From: Selenomonadaceae bacterium
GTDB lineage: Bacteria; Bacillota; Negativicutes; Selenomonadales; Selenomonadaceae
Direction: 5' to 3'
Assembly: GCA_017614505.1 (NCBI GenBank)
Contig: JAGABT010000001.1
Span: 163,328-227,327 of the forward strand
DNA length: 64,000 nt
In this document: piece after piece, positions 55,501-62,232 of the stretch
How the letters are laid out: every line of letters starts with the position of its first letter
Numbering within the stretch: the stretch's first letter is position 1
Position numbers and translations under genes: made by a program
The notes under the pieces: generated by a model
Told to the model about the DNA's origin: nothing
What the model saw: only the letters and a program-made list of their open reading frames with translations
Database searches by the model: none

Positions 55501-57635
55501 TTGCCAGCGCCACCGTAAGCGATATTTCCAGTGCCGTCGAGTTCAATGCGGTCAGCGCCGTCTCCACCGTCCACCGTCACGTAGCTGCCGTCGTTCAGCA
55601 AAGTATCGTTGCCGGTGCCGCCGGAAATCGAAACGTAATTACCGTAGTTTGCAACGGTATCGTTGCCCGCCAGCGCAGAAATCGTTACATCGTCATCTTC
55701 ATTGAAAAGTGCGTCGGCGCCGGAAGTTCCCTCGATAATGTTGCTGCTCGTCTCAAGCGTGCCGTCGATATTCACGGCAAGATTGGCGGCGTCTTCCAGC
55801 GTAATTTTTCCGCTGCCGACCGAAACTATTAAATCTGAGCCGCTGATTTGCGTAGAATAAGTTGAGCCGGAAATTTTGAGCGTATCGCGCCCGTCGTAGC
55901 CGGAAATTTCGGTATTGCCGTCGCCATTCTGATAAAGGTAGACATTGCCGGTGTACTCGCCGAAATCGTCAGCAATTTCGCTGTACTCGTCGACGGAATT
56001 GGCGATAGTGTCATTGCCCTTGCCGCCGCGAATGGTATTGCCGTAGCCAATGACAAGTATAATATCGCCGTCGTCGCCGCCGTTAATCGAGGAATTGAAA
56101 GAGTACTGCGCGAAAATTGTATTAGCACCGTCGCCACCGTTAATCAGATTTTCGATGCCGTAAGAAGTGCGAATAATATCGTCGCCTCTGCCGCCGTTAA
56201 TCGTCGAATAAAGCGGAAGATCTGCCATAATTGTATCAGCGCCGTCGCCGCCCTGAACCAGGTTGTAATAAATCGCGTCGTCGGCACTGGTGAGAGAAAC
56301 GCTGTCGTTACCGGCGCCGGCATTAATCGTGACGGAACTGCCGCTGCTGTAAATCGTATCGTCGTCCGCCGTGCCCTGAACCGCGACGCCGTCCGAAGAA
56401 TTTTCAATTATCCCGTCGCCGCCCTCAAATTCGCCTTCGATATAAACTTCAAGGTACGCGGCGTCTTTGAGCGTCACAGAACCGGAGCCGACTTTCACAA
56501 TTAAATCGTTGCCGCTTTTGAGCGTGGTGTAGGTGTCGCCGTCAATCACGAGCGTGTCATTTTCCGTGAAGTCGTAGATAACGTCGTCGCCGCCGCCGGC
56601 TTCGTAATGAAAAACATTCCTTCCGTCCGCGCCGTCGTTGAAAATCGTATCGTTGCCGGAGCCGCCATTGATCGTCGCGTAGTCGACGTCGCCGTCAATT
56701 TGAATTAAATCGTTGCCCGCGCCGCCGTAAACTGAAGAATCGCCGAAAAGCCCGACAATCGTATCATTCCCAGCGCCGCCGTCGATTGTGACGTTAGCTC
56801 CGCTGTAGTCGCCATTGCTGGAATAAATTAAATCGTTGCCAGCCCCGCCGTTTATCGAAACGTTCTCGCCGTAATTTTCAATGGTATCGTTGCCGGCAAG
56901 CGCGTCAATCGTAGCTCCGTCTTTGTCGTTTGTGAGATAATCGTCGCCGGTTGTAGCGGTACTGCCGCCGCCTCCTCCTTCGTCGTAAGTGCCGTCGATA
57001 TACACGTCCATACCAGCCGCGTCGCGCAGGACAATGGTTTTATCGCCAACGTTCACGATTAAATTCGAGCCGCTGACAACCGTCGAATAAGTTCCATCGA
57101 TAATCGCCAGAGTATCCAGCTCGTTGAAGCCAATAATCGTATCGTTGCCGTCGCCCGTCGCGTAAACGTAATAGTTTCCCTGGTAATCGCCAAACGCGGA
57201 ATTTAGGCTTTCTGGAAAATTGGCAATGATATCGTCGCCTTCGTCGCCCATTATAACGTTGGAAGAACCGCCGATAACCAGCATCCAATCATTTCCAGCG
57301 CCGCCCATTATGATAGAATTTATAATCTGACTCGTGCCAATGGTATCGTTGCCCTCGCCGCCGGTGATTGTGCTGTATCCGACGTAATTCAGATTGAGAA
57401 AATCCGCGCCGGTGTCTGCGTTGATTGTGCTGTAAATGTAGCCACCTTCAATGGTATCGTTGCCTGCCTCGGCGTACAAGCTTATTCCTACGAGAACCGC
57501 GCCGCCGCTGCCGTCAATTGAGTCGTTGCCCGCGCCGCCATAAATCTGAACGTATTCGCCGCTGTTGACAATCGTGTCAGCGCTTGACGTACCGTTCAAA
57601 ATGGTGTTGTCCGAGCTGTTGCTGATGTTTGCCAT
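46527..57635 (-). CDS. Giant RTX-like calcium-binding repeat protein, about 3702 residues
   Basis: Largest gene in the window. About 16 modules of about 180-300 residues, each opening with a GTSxADxIxN segment and IDALAGNDTI, then runs of GGAGNDxI repeats, and a linker ending in SSVISGSDVIFYVGSG and ITLKDAA. It is acidic and rich in Gly, Asp, Asn and Ser, with very few Cys. No signal peptide and no enzyme or toxin domain is seen. The C-terminus ENYSVTNLETGSGFENLAQ matches the other RTX protein. Likely a secreted or surface adhesin/S-layer-like protein. The ATG at 57635 has GGGAGGG 7 bases upstream. Confidence 0.88.
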   Translation of the reverse strand: MANISNSSDNTILNGTSSADTIVNSGEYVQIYGGAGNDSIDGSGGAVLVGISLYAEAGNDTIEGGYIYSTINADTGADFLNLNYVGYSTITGGEGNDTIGTSQIINSIIMGGAGNDWMLVIGGSSNVIMGDEGDDIIANFPESLNSAFGDYQGNYYVYATGDGNDTIIGFNELDTLAIIDGTYSTVVSGSNLIVNVGDKTIVLRDAAGMDVYIDGTYDEGGGGGSTATTGDDYLTNDKDGATIDALAGNDTIENYGENVSINGGAGNDLIYSSNGDYSGANVTIDGGAGNDTIVGLFGDSSVYGGAGNDLIQIDGDVDYATINGGSGNDTIFNDGADGRNVFHYEAGGGDDVIYDFTENDTLVIDGDTYTTLKSGNDLIVKVGSGSVTLKDAAYLEVYIEGEFEGGDGIIENSSDGVAVQGTADDDTIYSSGSSVTINAGAGNDSVSLTSADDAIYYNLVQGGDGADTIMADLPLYSTINGGRGDDIIRTSYGIENLINGGDGANTIFAQYSFNSSINGGDDGDIILVIGYGNTIRGGKGNDTIANSVDEYSEIADDFGEYTGNVYLYQNGDGNTEISGYDGRDTLKISGSTYSTQISGSDLIVSVGSGKITLEDAANLAVNIDGTLETSSNIIEGTSGADALFNEDDDVTISALAGNDTVANYGNYVSISGGTGNDTLLNDGSYVTVDGGDGADRIELDGTGNIAYGGAGNDYIVIFDEAKNNVINAGDGNDTVNGIGTVSGSTINLGSGNDFMKIYSNETRATIYGDSGYNTIQSGGQNILINGGTDADLIHFYSTAERSTAYAGSGNDTLEIDGSSNFVSGDAGNDFFYFYANSLSISAYGGAGNDTIDGGGSSNLYDGGDGSDFIKIYSDDENSTARGGAGNDTIVNWSAGATVNGGAGSDLISLTSSNGNTENVLIQYASGDGDDTIRGLSESDTIHITSGNISSSVISGSDVIFTVGSGTILLKNAAGSSVWLKLGSAAAVNVSLVEEGDELYIEGTSGNDNIENELDDATIDAMSGNDTITNFGEGVSISAGTGNDTVDNSASNVYINGDDGNDTIYSNADNDVTMLGGAGADRIINSGTESAYINGGDGNDTIQNGGAYVTVHGGAGDDSIISGGAPATVDGGEGNDRILIESFASVNGGAGNDAITLSAIFDDIDGSTIAGGAGNDTIYNENSFGNIYQYASGAGNDVIIGLYDADTLHITSGSISNSVVSGADVIFTVGNGTITLKDAAGSSVWLKVGSAAAVNVSLAAEEDKLYIEGTSGADNIENELDDATIDALGGNDEIENYGSNVSINAGAGNDIIFNGPSANSVTINLGTGDDSVYLAANNSSIKIYGGAGSDTVHSGSRNVTVDGGDDNDSLIIYSNATRNSVYGGAGSDEITVGGSGHTVDGGAGNDYIVVFDGAQNNVINAGDGNDTVNGIGTVSGSTINLGAGNDSMIVYSNETRATINGDSGYNTIGSYEENILLNGGTGADYIEVSGSQNTVNGGAGNDTIGTDAENTTINGGAGDDVLDIGSTENLIDGGDGNDFLYVYVNASNNTIRGGAGDDYINGAGNSNLLDGGTGNDFIQTYSNETRVTVQGGAGNDTIVNWSEGATLNGGAGSDLISLSGVDEPVEKSFIQYASGDGNDTIIGSSTKDTIHITSGSISSSVISGADVIFYVGSGSILLKDAAGSSIWLKIGNAAAVNVSLVEEGDELYIEGTSGADEITNELEGATVAGLGGNDTIWNLADNVSISGGAGDDVIVSGEEGKGYNTIGGDAGNDVIVGYMNYSSLSGGAGNDTIMFAGYRNTVSGGAGADFIVNQKSELSNPNDYTGNLYQYASGDGNDTIYAIDALDTLHVTSGSISSSVRSGSDLILNIGIGSVRLTEMAGNSFKLKVGNGAVTTVTLPSVIYGTAYADTLENSSANVTISALQSNDEITNLKNANNVSISGGIGNDTIRNYGANSTLDGDAGDDYIRNFGESVLINAGDGNDYVGNFENNITINGGTGNDRIYNGKQATLEGTGDIIFDNVGENVLINGGEGDDSINTYGNRVTVLGGDGKDTIINNVNDSGANSVSIDAGADNDLVRNTGGSYVTITGGTGNDTINLSTVSYNTRIRYASGDDNDVIQNFDEDDTLEITSGSISSASVKGSDVLLSIGSGVLTLKSYAERDLNLIVGGKAFTTVISANQFINGSDRNDSIQNNNDRATINALAGNDTIYNYGAQVSISGGAGNDWVASTGNEVTILGEAGNDTIATFGKNILTYGGDGADSIRISDETKNSTVNGGAGNDVVNSNGNAIFIDGGEDNDKISIGGGGANNTIFGGTGADTIYVNGASNLIRYANGDGKDFIYGMAVTDSVSVSGGNISSSIISGSDVIFYIGTGTENSITFKNSASQKFKISGSVITLSDGPIVITGTSGGDLLSNSDDENMIDALAGNDTISNSGAKVSISAGAGNDKITNSGNEVSISGEAGNDTITSSGRSVLIDGGAGADKISLGSSAEHVTVSAGAGNDTIYSSGNSNLFIYESGGGKDSIVGFSEKDSIQLASGSVSNTVTSGNNLVFYIGKGTSNAITIKDHAGTKFRVDEDIIRIDPGPTIISGTSGADLIENDDAENTIVALANNDTIVNSGARVSISAGAGNDSIVNTGNEATIIGDAGDDRIFNSGSNISISAGAGADTISISGATKNVTINAGAGADAIHLSGENNLVSYASGGGKDTIYGFGDTDSIQLTNGSVSRTLISNGNMLFTVSGSSSNVITVKDGGSMNFKVSGGVIQIEPTPDLFISGTSLADNISNDENGATIDALAGNDTVTNFGNEVSISGGAGNDKISLSSGAQYVTINGGAGDDAIYTNGNGNLIEYASSGGKDIIYGFDGTDSIQLTSGSVDHSMVSSGDVIFYTGSGTTNSITLKNSASKKIVVDDNTITIGEDKRETIRGTSSANKISNTISGVAIDALAGNDTVTNSGEQVYIDAGAGNDKITNTSAEVTIRGGAGNDSIINGGNSVLIDGGAGTDRITISSGAEDVTVSGGAGNDTIYNNSSGVLYTFNASDGKDVIFGFSDKDSIQLTSGSVDRTLISNNDVIFYTSSGTASAITLKNSADKKFTVEGDIITVGESGITTISGTSSANTINNSLSGVVIDALAGHDKIINTGAEVTVYGGVGNDTIISDGDAALIDGGAGNDRISLGDNSEHVTINAGAGSDSILSNGNYNTFLYANGDGADTIIGFLKGDSINVISGTISGPTVSGNNVTFAIGSGKIVLRNVADEEFKIENGVITIDDTPKIIKGTEAANSLTNTISGMKIDALGGNDTVSNSGIQALISGGAGNDRITNSGDEVTINGDAGNDTIISSGNTSFIDGGAGADRISLGSRAEKVTAIGGAGNDTIYTNGKGNLIQYASGNGKDVIFGFDGDDSIQITSGEIRASVNSGANKIFYIGTGTSNSITLRDAADKDFKVENGVISLDGKEPISVIGTSAANNLENEFDGAVIDALAGNDTITNYGSEVLILGGAGNDRIINGGGDATIDGGAGNDTIFNDGGSAYIDAGAGADRISLSSDAEYSTLIGGAGNDTIYSNGNGNVIQYAAGDGKDVILGFGAEDSIEITGGSIRSSVQSGSNVIFYIGTGTTNSITIRDASRTDFYVDGNAIYMRNRHGNAAVPWFAADDDNFVTGETSINEITAENYSVTNLETGSGFENLAQDDKTLLTFTDK

Positions 57636-57688
57636 GACAAATCCCTCCCTGTTGAAAAAAAAACCACGTTCCACAACTAATCAAATAC

Positions 57689-57719
57689 ATTATACCCACC
57701 CCCTATTTTAAACTGTCAA
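57689..57719 (-). promoter_or_regulatory. Promoter of the giant RTX gene
   Basis: Minus strand TTGACA (57714-57719), 19-bp spacer with a G-rich stretch, TATAAT (57689-57694), about 54 bases before the ATG. Both boxes are perfect but the long spacer may need an activator or DNA twisting factor. Confidence 0.65.
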
Positions 57720-57827
57720 GTTATATCTTATTTCTAATCAAATTTTAATCTTTACAAATCGCCACCGCTAAAAAATTTAATCGCCCTGTGCTAAATTTCG
57801 ATATTCTTAAGAAAGGGGAGGCAGCTC

Positions 57828-60140
57828 ATGGCAAACGCTAACACAAATCTGTTACAAATAAATTTAAATCCGACGGCGAAACCGGCGGACGCGGGCTCGC
57901 GAACGGCAGTAAAAAGTTCACAGCTCGCGCAGAAATCCGGCGAAGAAAAATTCAGCGCGACGCTCGATAAAGCCAGCGCGAAAATCGAGCAGCAGGCTCA
58001 GCCGGAAAAATCCGCCGCAGAAATTCAGCCCGCCGCCAGTGATTCTCAAGCAGCCGTGCCTCAGGGACAGAACGAACTGGCGCAGGACGCGCCGAAAAAT
58101 TTATCCAACGCTCAGCCAGCAATCATTTCTAAAATTATTCCTCAACCGGCAGTCGAAGTTCCAGCGCCGGAAAATTTATCCAAGCCAGCAGTTGAAATTT
58201 CAGCGCCGGAAATTATTTCTCAGCCGACAGTTGAAAATTCAGCGCCGAAAATTATTTCCCAGCCAGCAGTTGAAGTTTCAACACCAGAAAATTTATCTCA
58301 GCCAGCGGTTGAAATTCCAGCGCCGGAAATTTCTTCTCAGCCGAAAGTTGAACTGGCAGCGCCGGAAATTCCTGCACAGCCAGAAGTTGAAATTGTAACG
58401 CCGAAAATTCCTGCACAGCCAGCGGTTGAAGTTTTGACGCCGGAAATTCCTGCACAGCCAAAAGTTGAAGTTGCGGCGCCGGAAAATTTGTCTCAGCCGG
58501 TAGTTGAAATTCCAACGCCGGAAGTTCCCGTGCAGTCCGAAAAAAAATCGCCGAAAATGGCGGACGCTGCGCAGGTACAGCCGGTCTTAGTCAGCGTGGA
58601 TTATTTTTTCCCGTCGAACATGGAAATTTTACTCGACACGAAATCGCCCGCGCCTGCCGCTGCCGTCAATCTGATGACGGTAGTGCCTCAGTCCGACAAT
58701 TCAAATTCGCAGTCGATGTTAAATCTTTTGAGCGGAAAAACCTGGAGCGCCGCCGACGTTCAGTCAAGCGTCTCGCCGCAGGTTCAGCCCGCCGCTGAAA
58801 ATATTTCCGCCCCAGTTCAAACTTCACAGGAAATTCCAGCCGCACCGGCAGAATCAAATCAGCCGACAGCGCCGCAGCTTTCCGCGCAAATTCCCGCGCA
58901 GGTACAAAGCCAGCCAACGCCAATGATATTCGCGCGGTTCCAGCCGCAGCAAAATTTCGCGCAGGTTCAAAATCCAGTGACGCCGCAAGTTGAAATTCAG
59001 CCGCAAGCCCAGCCGGTTCAAACTCAACCAGCAGTAGAAATTTCAGCGGCGCCGCAGGTTGAAATTCAGCCACAGACTCAGCCGCAGGTCCAGACGCCAG
59101 TCGCCGCGCAGGTTCAGTCGGTAGAAATTTCCGCCGCGCCGCAAGTTCAAATTCCGGCTCAGCCGCAGGTTCAACAGCAGCAGTCGGTTTCACAGGTACT
59201 CGGCGTGAACGTCACGGTAGAAGACGCGCCGGTCTCGACGCCGGTAATTTCAGTTCAGCAGGCGCCGACGCAGCAGCAATTCTCACAGCCGCAGCAGCAG
59301 CAAAATTTCGCACAGCCACAGTCGCAGGCTCCGGCGCAAAATTTAACGCAGCCGGTCGCGCAGGTTGAAATTCCAGCCGCCCAGCCGCAAATTCAGCAGC
59401 AGGCTCAGCCGGTGCAGGTTTCACAGCCGGTACAGCCGCAAATTTCCCAGCCGGTCGAAGTTCCAGCGCCGACGCAAAATTTCCAGCCGCCAGTCGCGCA
59501 GGCTCCAGCAGTTGAAATCGAAGTTTCGACAGTTCAGCAGCAGGCTCAGACTCAGCCGGTACAAATCCCGACAGCCGAGGAAAATTCTGCCGCGCAGGTT
59601 TCAGATACGCCGACGCCGGTGCTTACAGTCAACAGCACAGGTAACATTCAGCAGCCGCTCGCGCAGGTACAGACGCCCGAAGCCGCAGTTCAAACTCCGC
59701 GCGAAGATTTCAACGTACCAGCGCAAATCGTCCAGCAGGCGCGCTTGATTCGTACCGCCGAAAATACCGAAATGGTTATAAATCTTAAGCCGGAACATCT
59801 CGGACAGCTGACGCTCAGAATTTCGGTCAGCCAGAACGGCGCAGTCAACGCCAGCTTTTTCAGCGATAACGTTCAGGTTCGCACGATTATCGAAAACTCG
59901 CTCGTCCAGCTCCGACAGGAACTTAACGACCAGGGCTTGAAGGTCGAGAACGTGCAGGTTTATTCCGGCTTGAGCGACGGCGGCTTGACGAACGGGCAGG
60001 GGCAGCAGGCGTGGCAGCAGAATCAGCAGCAAAATTCCAGCGGCGGCAGAATCAATCTCGGCACGTTTGAAGAGGAAGTTGACGCGCTCAATCCCGCCGA
60101 AGGCACAATTTCCACGGACGGCGTAGATTACAAAATTTAG
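57828..60140 (+). CDS. fliK: Flagellar hook-length control protein FliK
   Basis: 770 residues. The C-terminal Flg_hook domain (MVINLKPEHLGQLTLRISVS, LRQELNDQGLKVENVQVY) is the substrate-switch part that changes export from hook to filament proteins. The rest is a Pro/Gln/Val/Glu-rich ruler region: ten 13-residue repeats (QPAVEVPAPENLS type, about residues 104-235) and a long PQ-rich stretch. FliK length sets hook length in model bacteria, so repeat number may matter. GGGGAGG lies 7 bases before the ATG. flgD follows 12 bases later. Confidence 0.92.
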   Translation: MANANTNLLQINLNPTAKPADAGSRTAVKSSQLAQKSGEEKFSATLDKASAKIEQQAQPEKSAAEIQPAASDSQAAVPQGQNELAQDAPKNLSNAQPAIISKIIPQPAVEVPAPENLSKPAVEISAPEIISQPTVENSAPKIISQPAVEVSTPENLSQPAVEIPAPEISSQPKVELAAPEIPAQPEVEIVTPKIPAQPAVEVLTPEIPAQPKVEVAAPENLSQPVVEIPTPEVPVQSEKKSPKMADAAQVQPVLVSVDYFFPSNMEILLDTKSPAPAAAVNLMTVVPQSDNSNSQSMLNLLSGKTWSAADVQSSVSPQVQPAAENISAPVQTSQEIPAAPAESNQPTAPQLSAQIPAQVQSQPTPMIFARFQPQQNFAQVQNPVTPQVEIQPQAQPVQTQPAVEISAAPQVEIQPQTQPQVQTPVAAQVQSVEISAAPQVQIPAQPQVQQQQSVSQVLGVNVTVEDAPVSTPVISVQQAPTQQQFSQPQQQQNFAQPQSQAPAQNLTQPVAQVEIPAAQPQIQQQAQPVQVSQPVQPQISQPVEVPAPTQNFQPPVAQAPAVEIEVSTVQQQAQTQPVQIPTAEENSAAQVSDTPTPVLTVNSTGNIQQPLAQVQTPEAAVQTPREDFNVPAQIVQQARLIRTAENTEMVINLKPEHLGQLTLRISVSQNGAVNASFFSDNVQVRTIIENSLVQLRQELNDQGLKVENVQVYSGLSDGGLTNGQGQQAWQQNQQQNSSGGRINLGTFEEEVDALNPAEGTISTDGVDYKI
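58138..58530 (+). repeat. 39-bp tandem repeats in the FliK ruler region
   Basis: Ten diverged units of 39 bp encode 13-residue repeats of the form QPxVExxxPExxx. Period and composition are the same as those of the hemZ tail, though the units are more diverged. Confidence 0.85.
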
Positions 60141-60152
60141 GAGGTTTTTGAA

Positions 60153-60719
60153 ATGTCAAATCCGCTCAACACCATAACCGTGGACGGCGTCACGTACAAC
60201 GCCGAAGCCTACGCGGCGACACAGAAAGCTACAGAAAAAAGCAATGAACTCGGCAAGGACGCTTTTTTACAGCTGCTGGTAACGCAGCTCCAGTATCAGG
60301 ATCCGCTCGACCCGCAGGATAACGGCGAATTTATTTCACAGATGGCGCAGTTCACGTCGCTCGAACAGATGACGAACGTCGCCAGCGGGCTCGACAAACT
60401 CAGTAAAGTCGTCACCAATATCGACACGTCGGTTTTAGTCGGACAGCTCAGCGGCATGATTGGCAAGGGCGTCGACTGGATTGAGAGCGTTGAAAGTGCC
60501 GACGAGGAAGGCAATCCCGTCAGCACGACCGAAAGTTTCAGCGGCACGATAACCGGCGTAACCGTTTCGGAAGGCTTGACGCGCGTGGTTGCGGTTGACA
60601 GCGAAGGCGTGACGCACCACGTCGACATTGGTAATATCGCCCACCTTTACGCACCCGACGGAACCGAAGAAGAAATTACCGCTGAAACTGCCCTTGACAA
60701 CGACATAGCCGAAGCATAA
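60153..60719 (+). CDS. flgD: Flagellar hook assembly scaffold FlgD
   Basis: 188 residues. The N-terminal motif DAFLQLLVTQLQYQDPLDPQ and FISQMAQFTSLEQMTNV is the FlgD signature for the rod-cap/hook-cap export and assembly region; the C-terminal half (GKGVDWIESVESADEEGNPV, SGTITGVTVSEGLTRVV) is a small beta domain, shorter than in E. coli. GGAGG lies before the ATG. Confidence 0.95.
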   Translation: MSNPLNTITVDGVTYNAEAYAATQKATEKSNELGKDAFLQLLVTQLQYQDPLDPQDNGEFISQMAQFTSLEQMTNVASGLDKLSKVVTNIDTSVLVGQLSGMIGKGVDWIESVESADEEGNPVSTTESFSGTITGVTVSEGLTRVVAVDSEGVTHHVDIGNIAHLYAPDGTEEEITAETALDNDIAEA

Positions 60720-60721
60720 AC

Positions 60722-60845
60722 GATAAAAAAAGAGGCGCCCATGGACGGGCGCCCCCGCCCGCCAGCTCGCATGGATGCGAGCGAAGCGGGCATGCTTTCT
60801 TTGGTTACTTTCTTTCGCGCCGAAAGAAAGTGACACCCAAAAACC
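60722..60845 (-). repeat. Three-hairpin repeat, copy R5 (after flgD)
   Basis: Plus strand: A7 then GGCGCCC-ATGGAC-GGGCGCC (60734-60753), CTCGC-ATGGAT-GCGAG, then ACTTTCTTTCG-CGC-CGAAAGAAAGT. The terminator orientation is minus, so for plus-strand flgD it is reversed; it could stop cheX transcripts that run antisense through the small gene. Confidence 0.85.
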
Positions 60846-60912
60846 CTTTCCTTGCGGGAGGGATTTTTTATGCTAGAATACCTGAAAAAGCTCAAGCGAA
60901 GGAGGAATTGCC

Positions 60913-61191
60913 ATGAGCAGCGACAGAAACTTTTTTAAGGAAAATGCATTTGGCGAAATGTACGAGGGAACTTTTTTCGCTGAGGATTTTCCGAAAAAGC
61001 CGCCGGAATCGACCGTTAAAAATACTGCTGAGGCGGCGGCGATAAGTGCGGCGACAAATCAGGTGCGCCTTTCCAACGAAGTCGACGCCAGCCAGGAGGC
61101 AACCCGCGCGATTAGTTCAGCGTTCGACGTTGGCGGAAATCTGGGCGGCGGTATGAACAACAATTTCGGCGGTAGGATTTTCGGTATCTGA
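60913..61191 (+). CDS. Small unknown protein, 92 residues
   Basis: Not recognised. It has a good ribosome site (GAAGGAGGAATTGCC before the ATG). The N-terminal half is acidic/aromatic (NAFGEMYEGTFFAEDFPKK), the middle is Ala/Ser-rich and helical (STVKNTAEAAAISAATNQVR), and the C-terminus is Gly/Asn-rich (GGNLGGGMNNNFGGRIFGI). No signal peptide or membrane helix. It follows flgD and ends 3 bases from the convergent cheX-like gene. A flagellar link is inferred only from position. Confidence 0.7.
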   Translation: MSSDRNFFKENAFGEMYEGTFFAEDFPKKPPESTVKNTAEAAAISAATNQVRLSNEVDASQEATRAISSAFDVGGNLGGGMNNNFGGRIFGI

Positions 61192-61194
61192 GAA

Positions 61195-61665
61195 TTATTT
61201 TTTCTCGCGCTTGACGGCGATCATGATGTCGACAAGGTGACCGCCTTCGTCCATGGTAACGCCCAGGCACTGACCTTCACCGAGCGTCATTGGCGCGCCC
61301 TTATCAATCATCAGATTCGGCGTAGAAATATCCGCGATAAAGCCGAGCTTCGTCAGGTTCGTCGTAGCGTTCGCCGTGAGCATGTTCGACAGTTCGGAAA
61401 TGGCACTTCGGGCGAGTTCGTCAAATTCGTTGACCGGCATTCCCATCATCATCGTCGAGGCGATAAATTTCGCGCTGTCTTCCTGCATGTTGTAGACGAC
61501 ACTGCCCATAAGTCCCTTAACAAAATTGACGCGCACCGCCACGCCGCTGTTAGTAATCTGGCTGCTGTGCAGATAAACTTTCAGCCGCTTTGGCGTCGGG
61601 CAGCCAAGGAGCGGCATGACTGACATGAACGCCTCGATGAATGGATTTGCTATTTTTACGTCCAC
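61195..61665 (-). CDS. cheX: CheX-like chemotaxis phosphatase
   Basis: 156 residues. The CheC/CheX/FliY family motif E-x2-N (SELSNMLTANATTNL) that dephosphorylates CheY is present, with one such motif and CheX-like length; the segments VDVKIANPFIEAFMSVM at the start and GSVVYNMQEDSAKFIASTMM fit CheX. It would reset CheY-P signalling to the flagellar motor. The GTG at 61665 is preferred because AAAGGAG lies 8 bases upstream; the ATG before it overlaps that site. Confidence 0.82.
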   Translation of the reverse strand: MDVKIANPFIEAFMSVMPLLGCPTPKRLKVYLHSSQITNSGVAVRVNFVKGLMGSVVYNMQEDSAKFIASTMMMGMPVNEFDELARSAISELSNMLTANATTNLTKLGFIADISTPNLMIDKGAPMTLGEGQCLGVTMDEGGHLVDIMIAVKREKK

Positions 61666-61796
61666 GATTGTATCTCCTTTCATAAAGGCGACATTCGCAA
61701 ACGCCGCCGCAATTTCATGTAAAAATTCTATAAACTAAATTAAAATCCCTGCCCGCCTTGAAAAATTTTTTCGTCGCAATATTGAGGAGGCTCAAA

Positions 61797-62213
61797 ATGA
61801 AGAAAATTTTACTGCTTGCATTGACGATAATATTTCTGCTGAGTTCAAACGCATTCGCGCAGGGGGGAGTTAAAATGAAAGTTATAGTTGGCGACAAAAC
61901 TTTCGACGCGGTACTGGAAGACAACGCCGCCGCCAGAAAATTCGCCGAGAAACTGCCGCTGGAAATTTCCATGACGGAACTCAACGGCAACGAAAAATAT
62001 TACCGTTTCAGCGAGCGTTTCCCGTCGAACGACAGCCGCTTCAGTACGATTCGCGAAGGCGATTTGCTGCTGTGGAGTTCAAATACCGTCGTGCTTTTCT
62101 ACAAAACTTTTTCGAGCGGCTACAGCTACACGCGCCTTGGGAAAATTTCAAACGCCGCCGGCTTGAAGGACGCCGTTGGACGTGGTAACATTACCGTTAG
62201 ATTTGAAAAATAA
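61797..62213 (+). CDS. Secreted cyclophilin-like fold protein
   Basis: 138 residues. A signal peptide (MKKILLLALTIIFLLSSNAF) is followed by a cyclophilin-like domain (MKVIVGDKTFDAVLEDNAAA, LNGNEKYYRFSERFP, YSYTRLGKISNAAGL). The fold is known from TM1367-like proteins; prolyl isomerase activity has not been shown for them. GAGGAGG lies before the ATG at 61797. The next gene, a hydrolase, begins 19 bases after its stop. Confidence 0.85.
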   Translation: MKKILLLALTIIFLLSSNAFAQGGVKMKVIVGDKTFDAVLEDNAAARKFAEKLPLEISMTELNGNEKYYRFSERFPSNDSRFSTIREGDLLLWSSNTVVLFYKTFSSGYSYTRLGKISNAAGLKDAVGRGNITVRFEK

Positions 62214-62232
62214 TTTAAGGGGAGGGTTTTAC

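Noticed and set aside
43012..57635. Possible CRISPR array in the highly repetitive DNA
   Set aside because: The repeats are in-frame protein repeats of 27 bp and larger modules, without constant direct repeats separated by unique spacers.
57740..57827. Sigma-28 promoter before fliK
   Set aside because: The best candidate (TAAT, 15 bases, TTCGATAT) matches the consensus too poorly to call.
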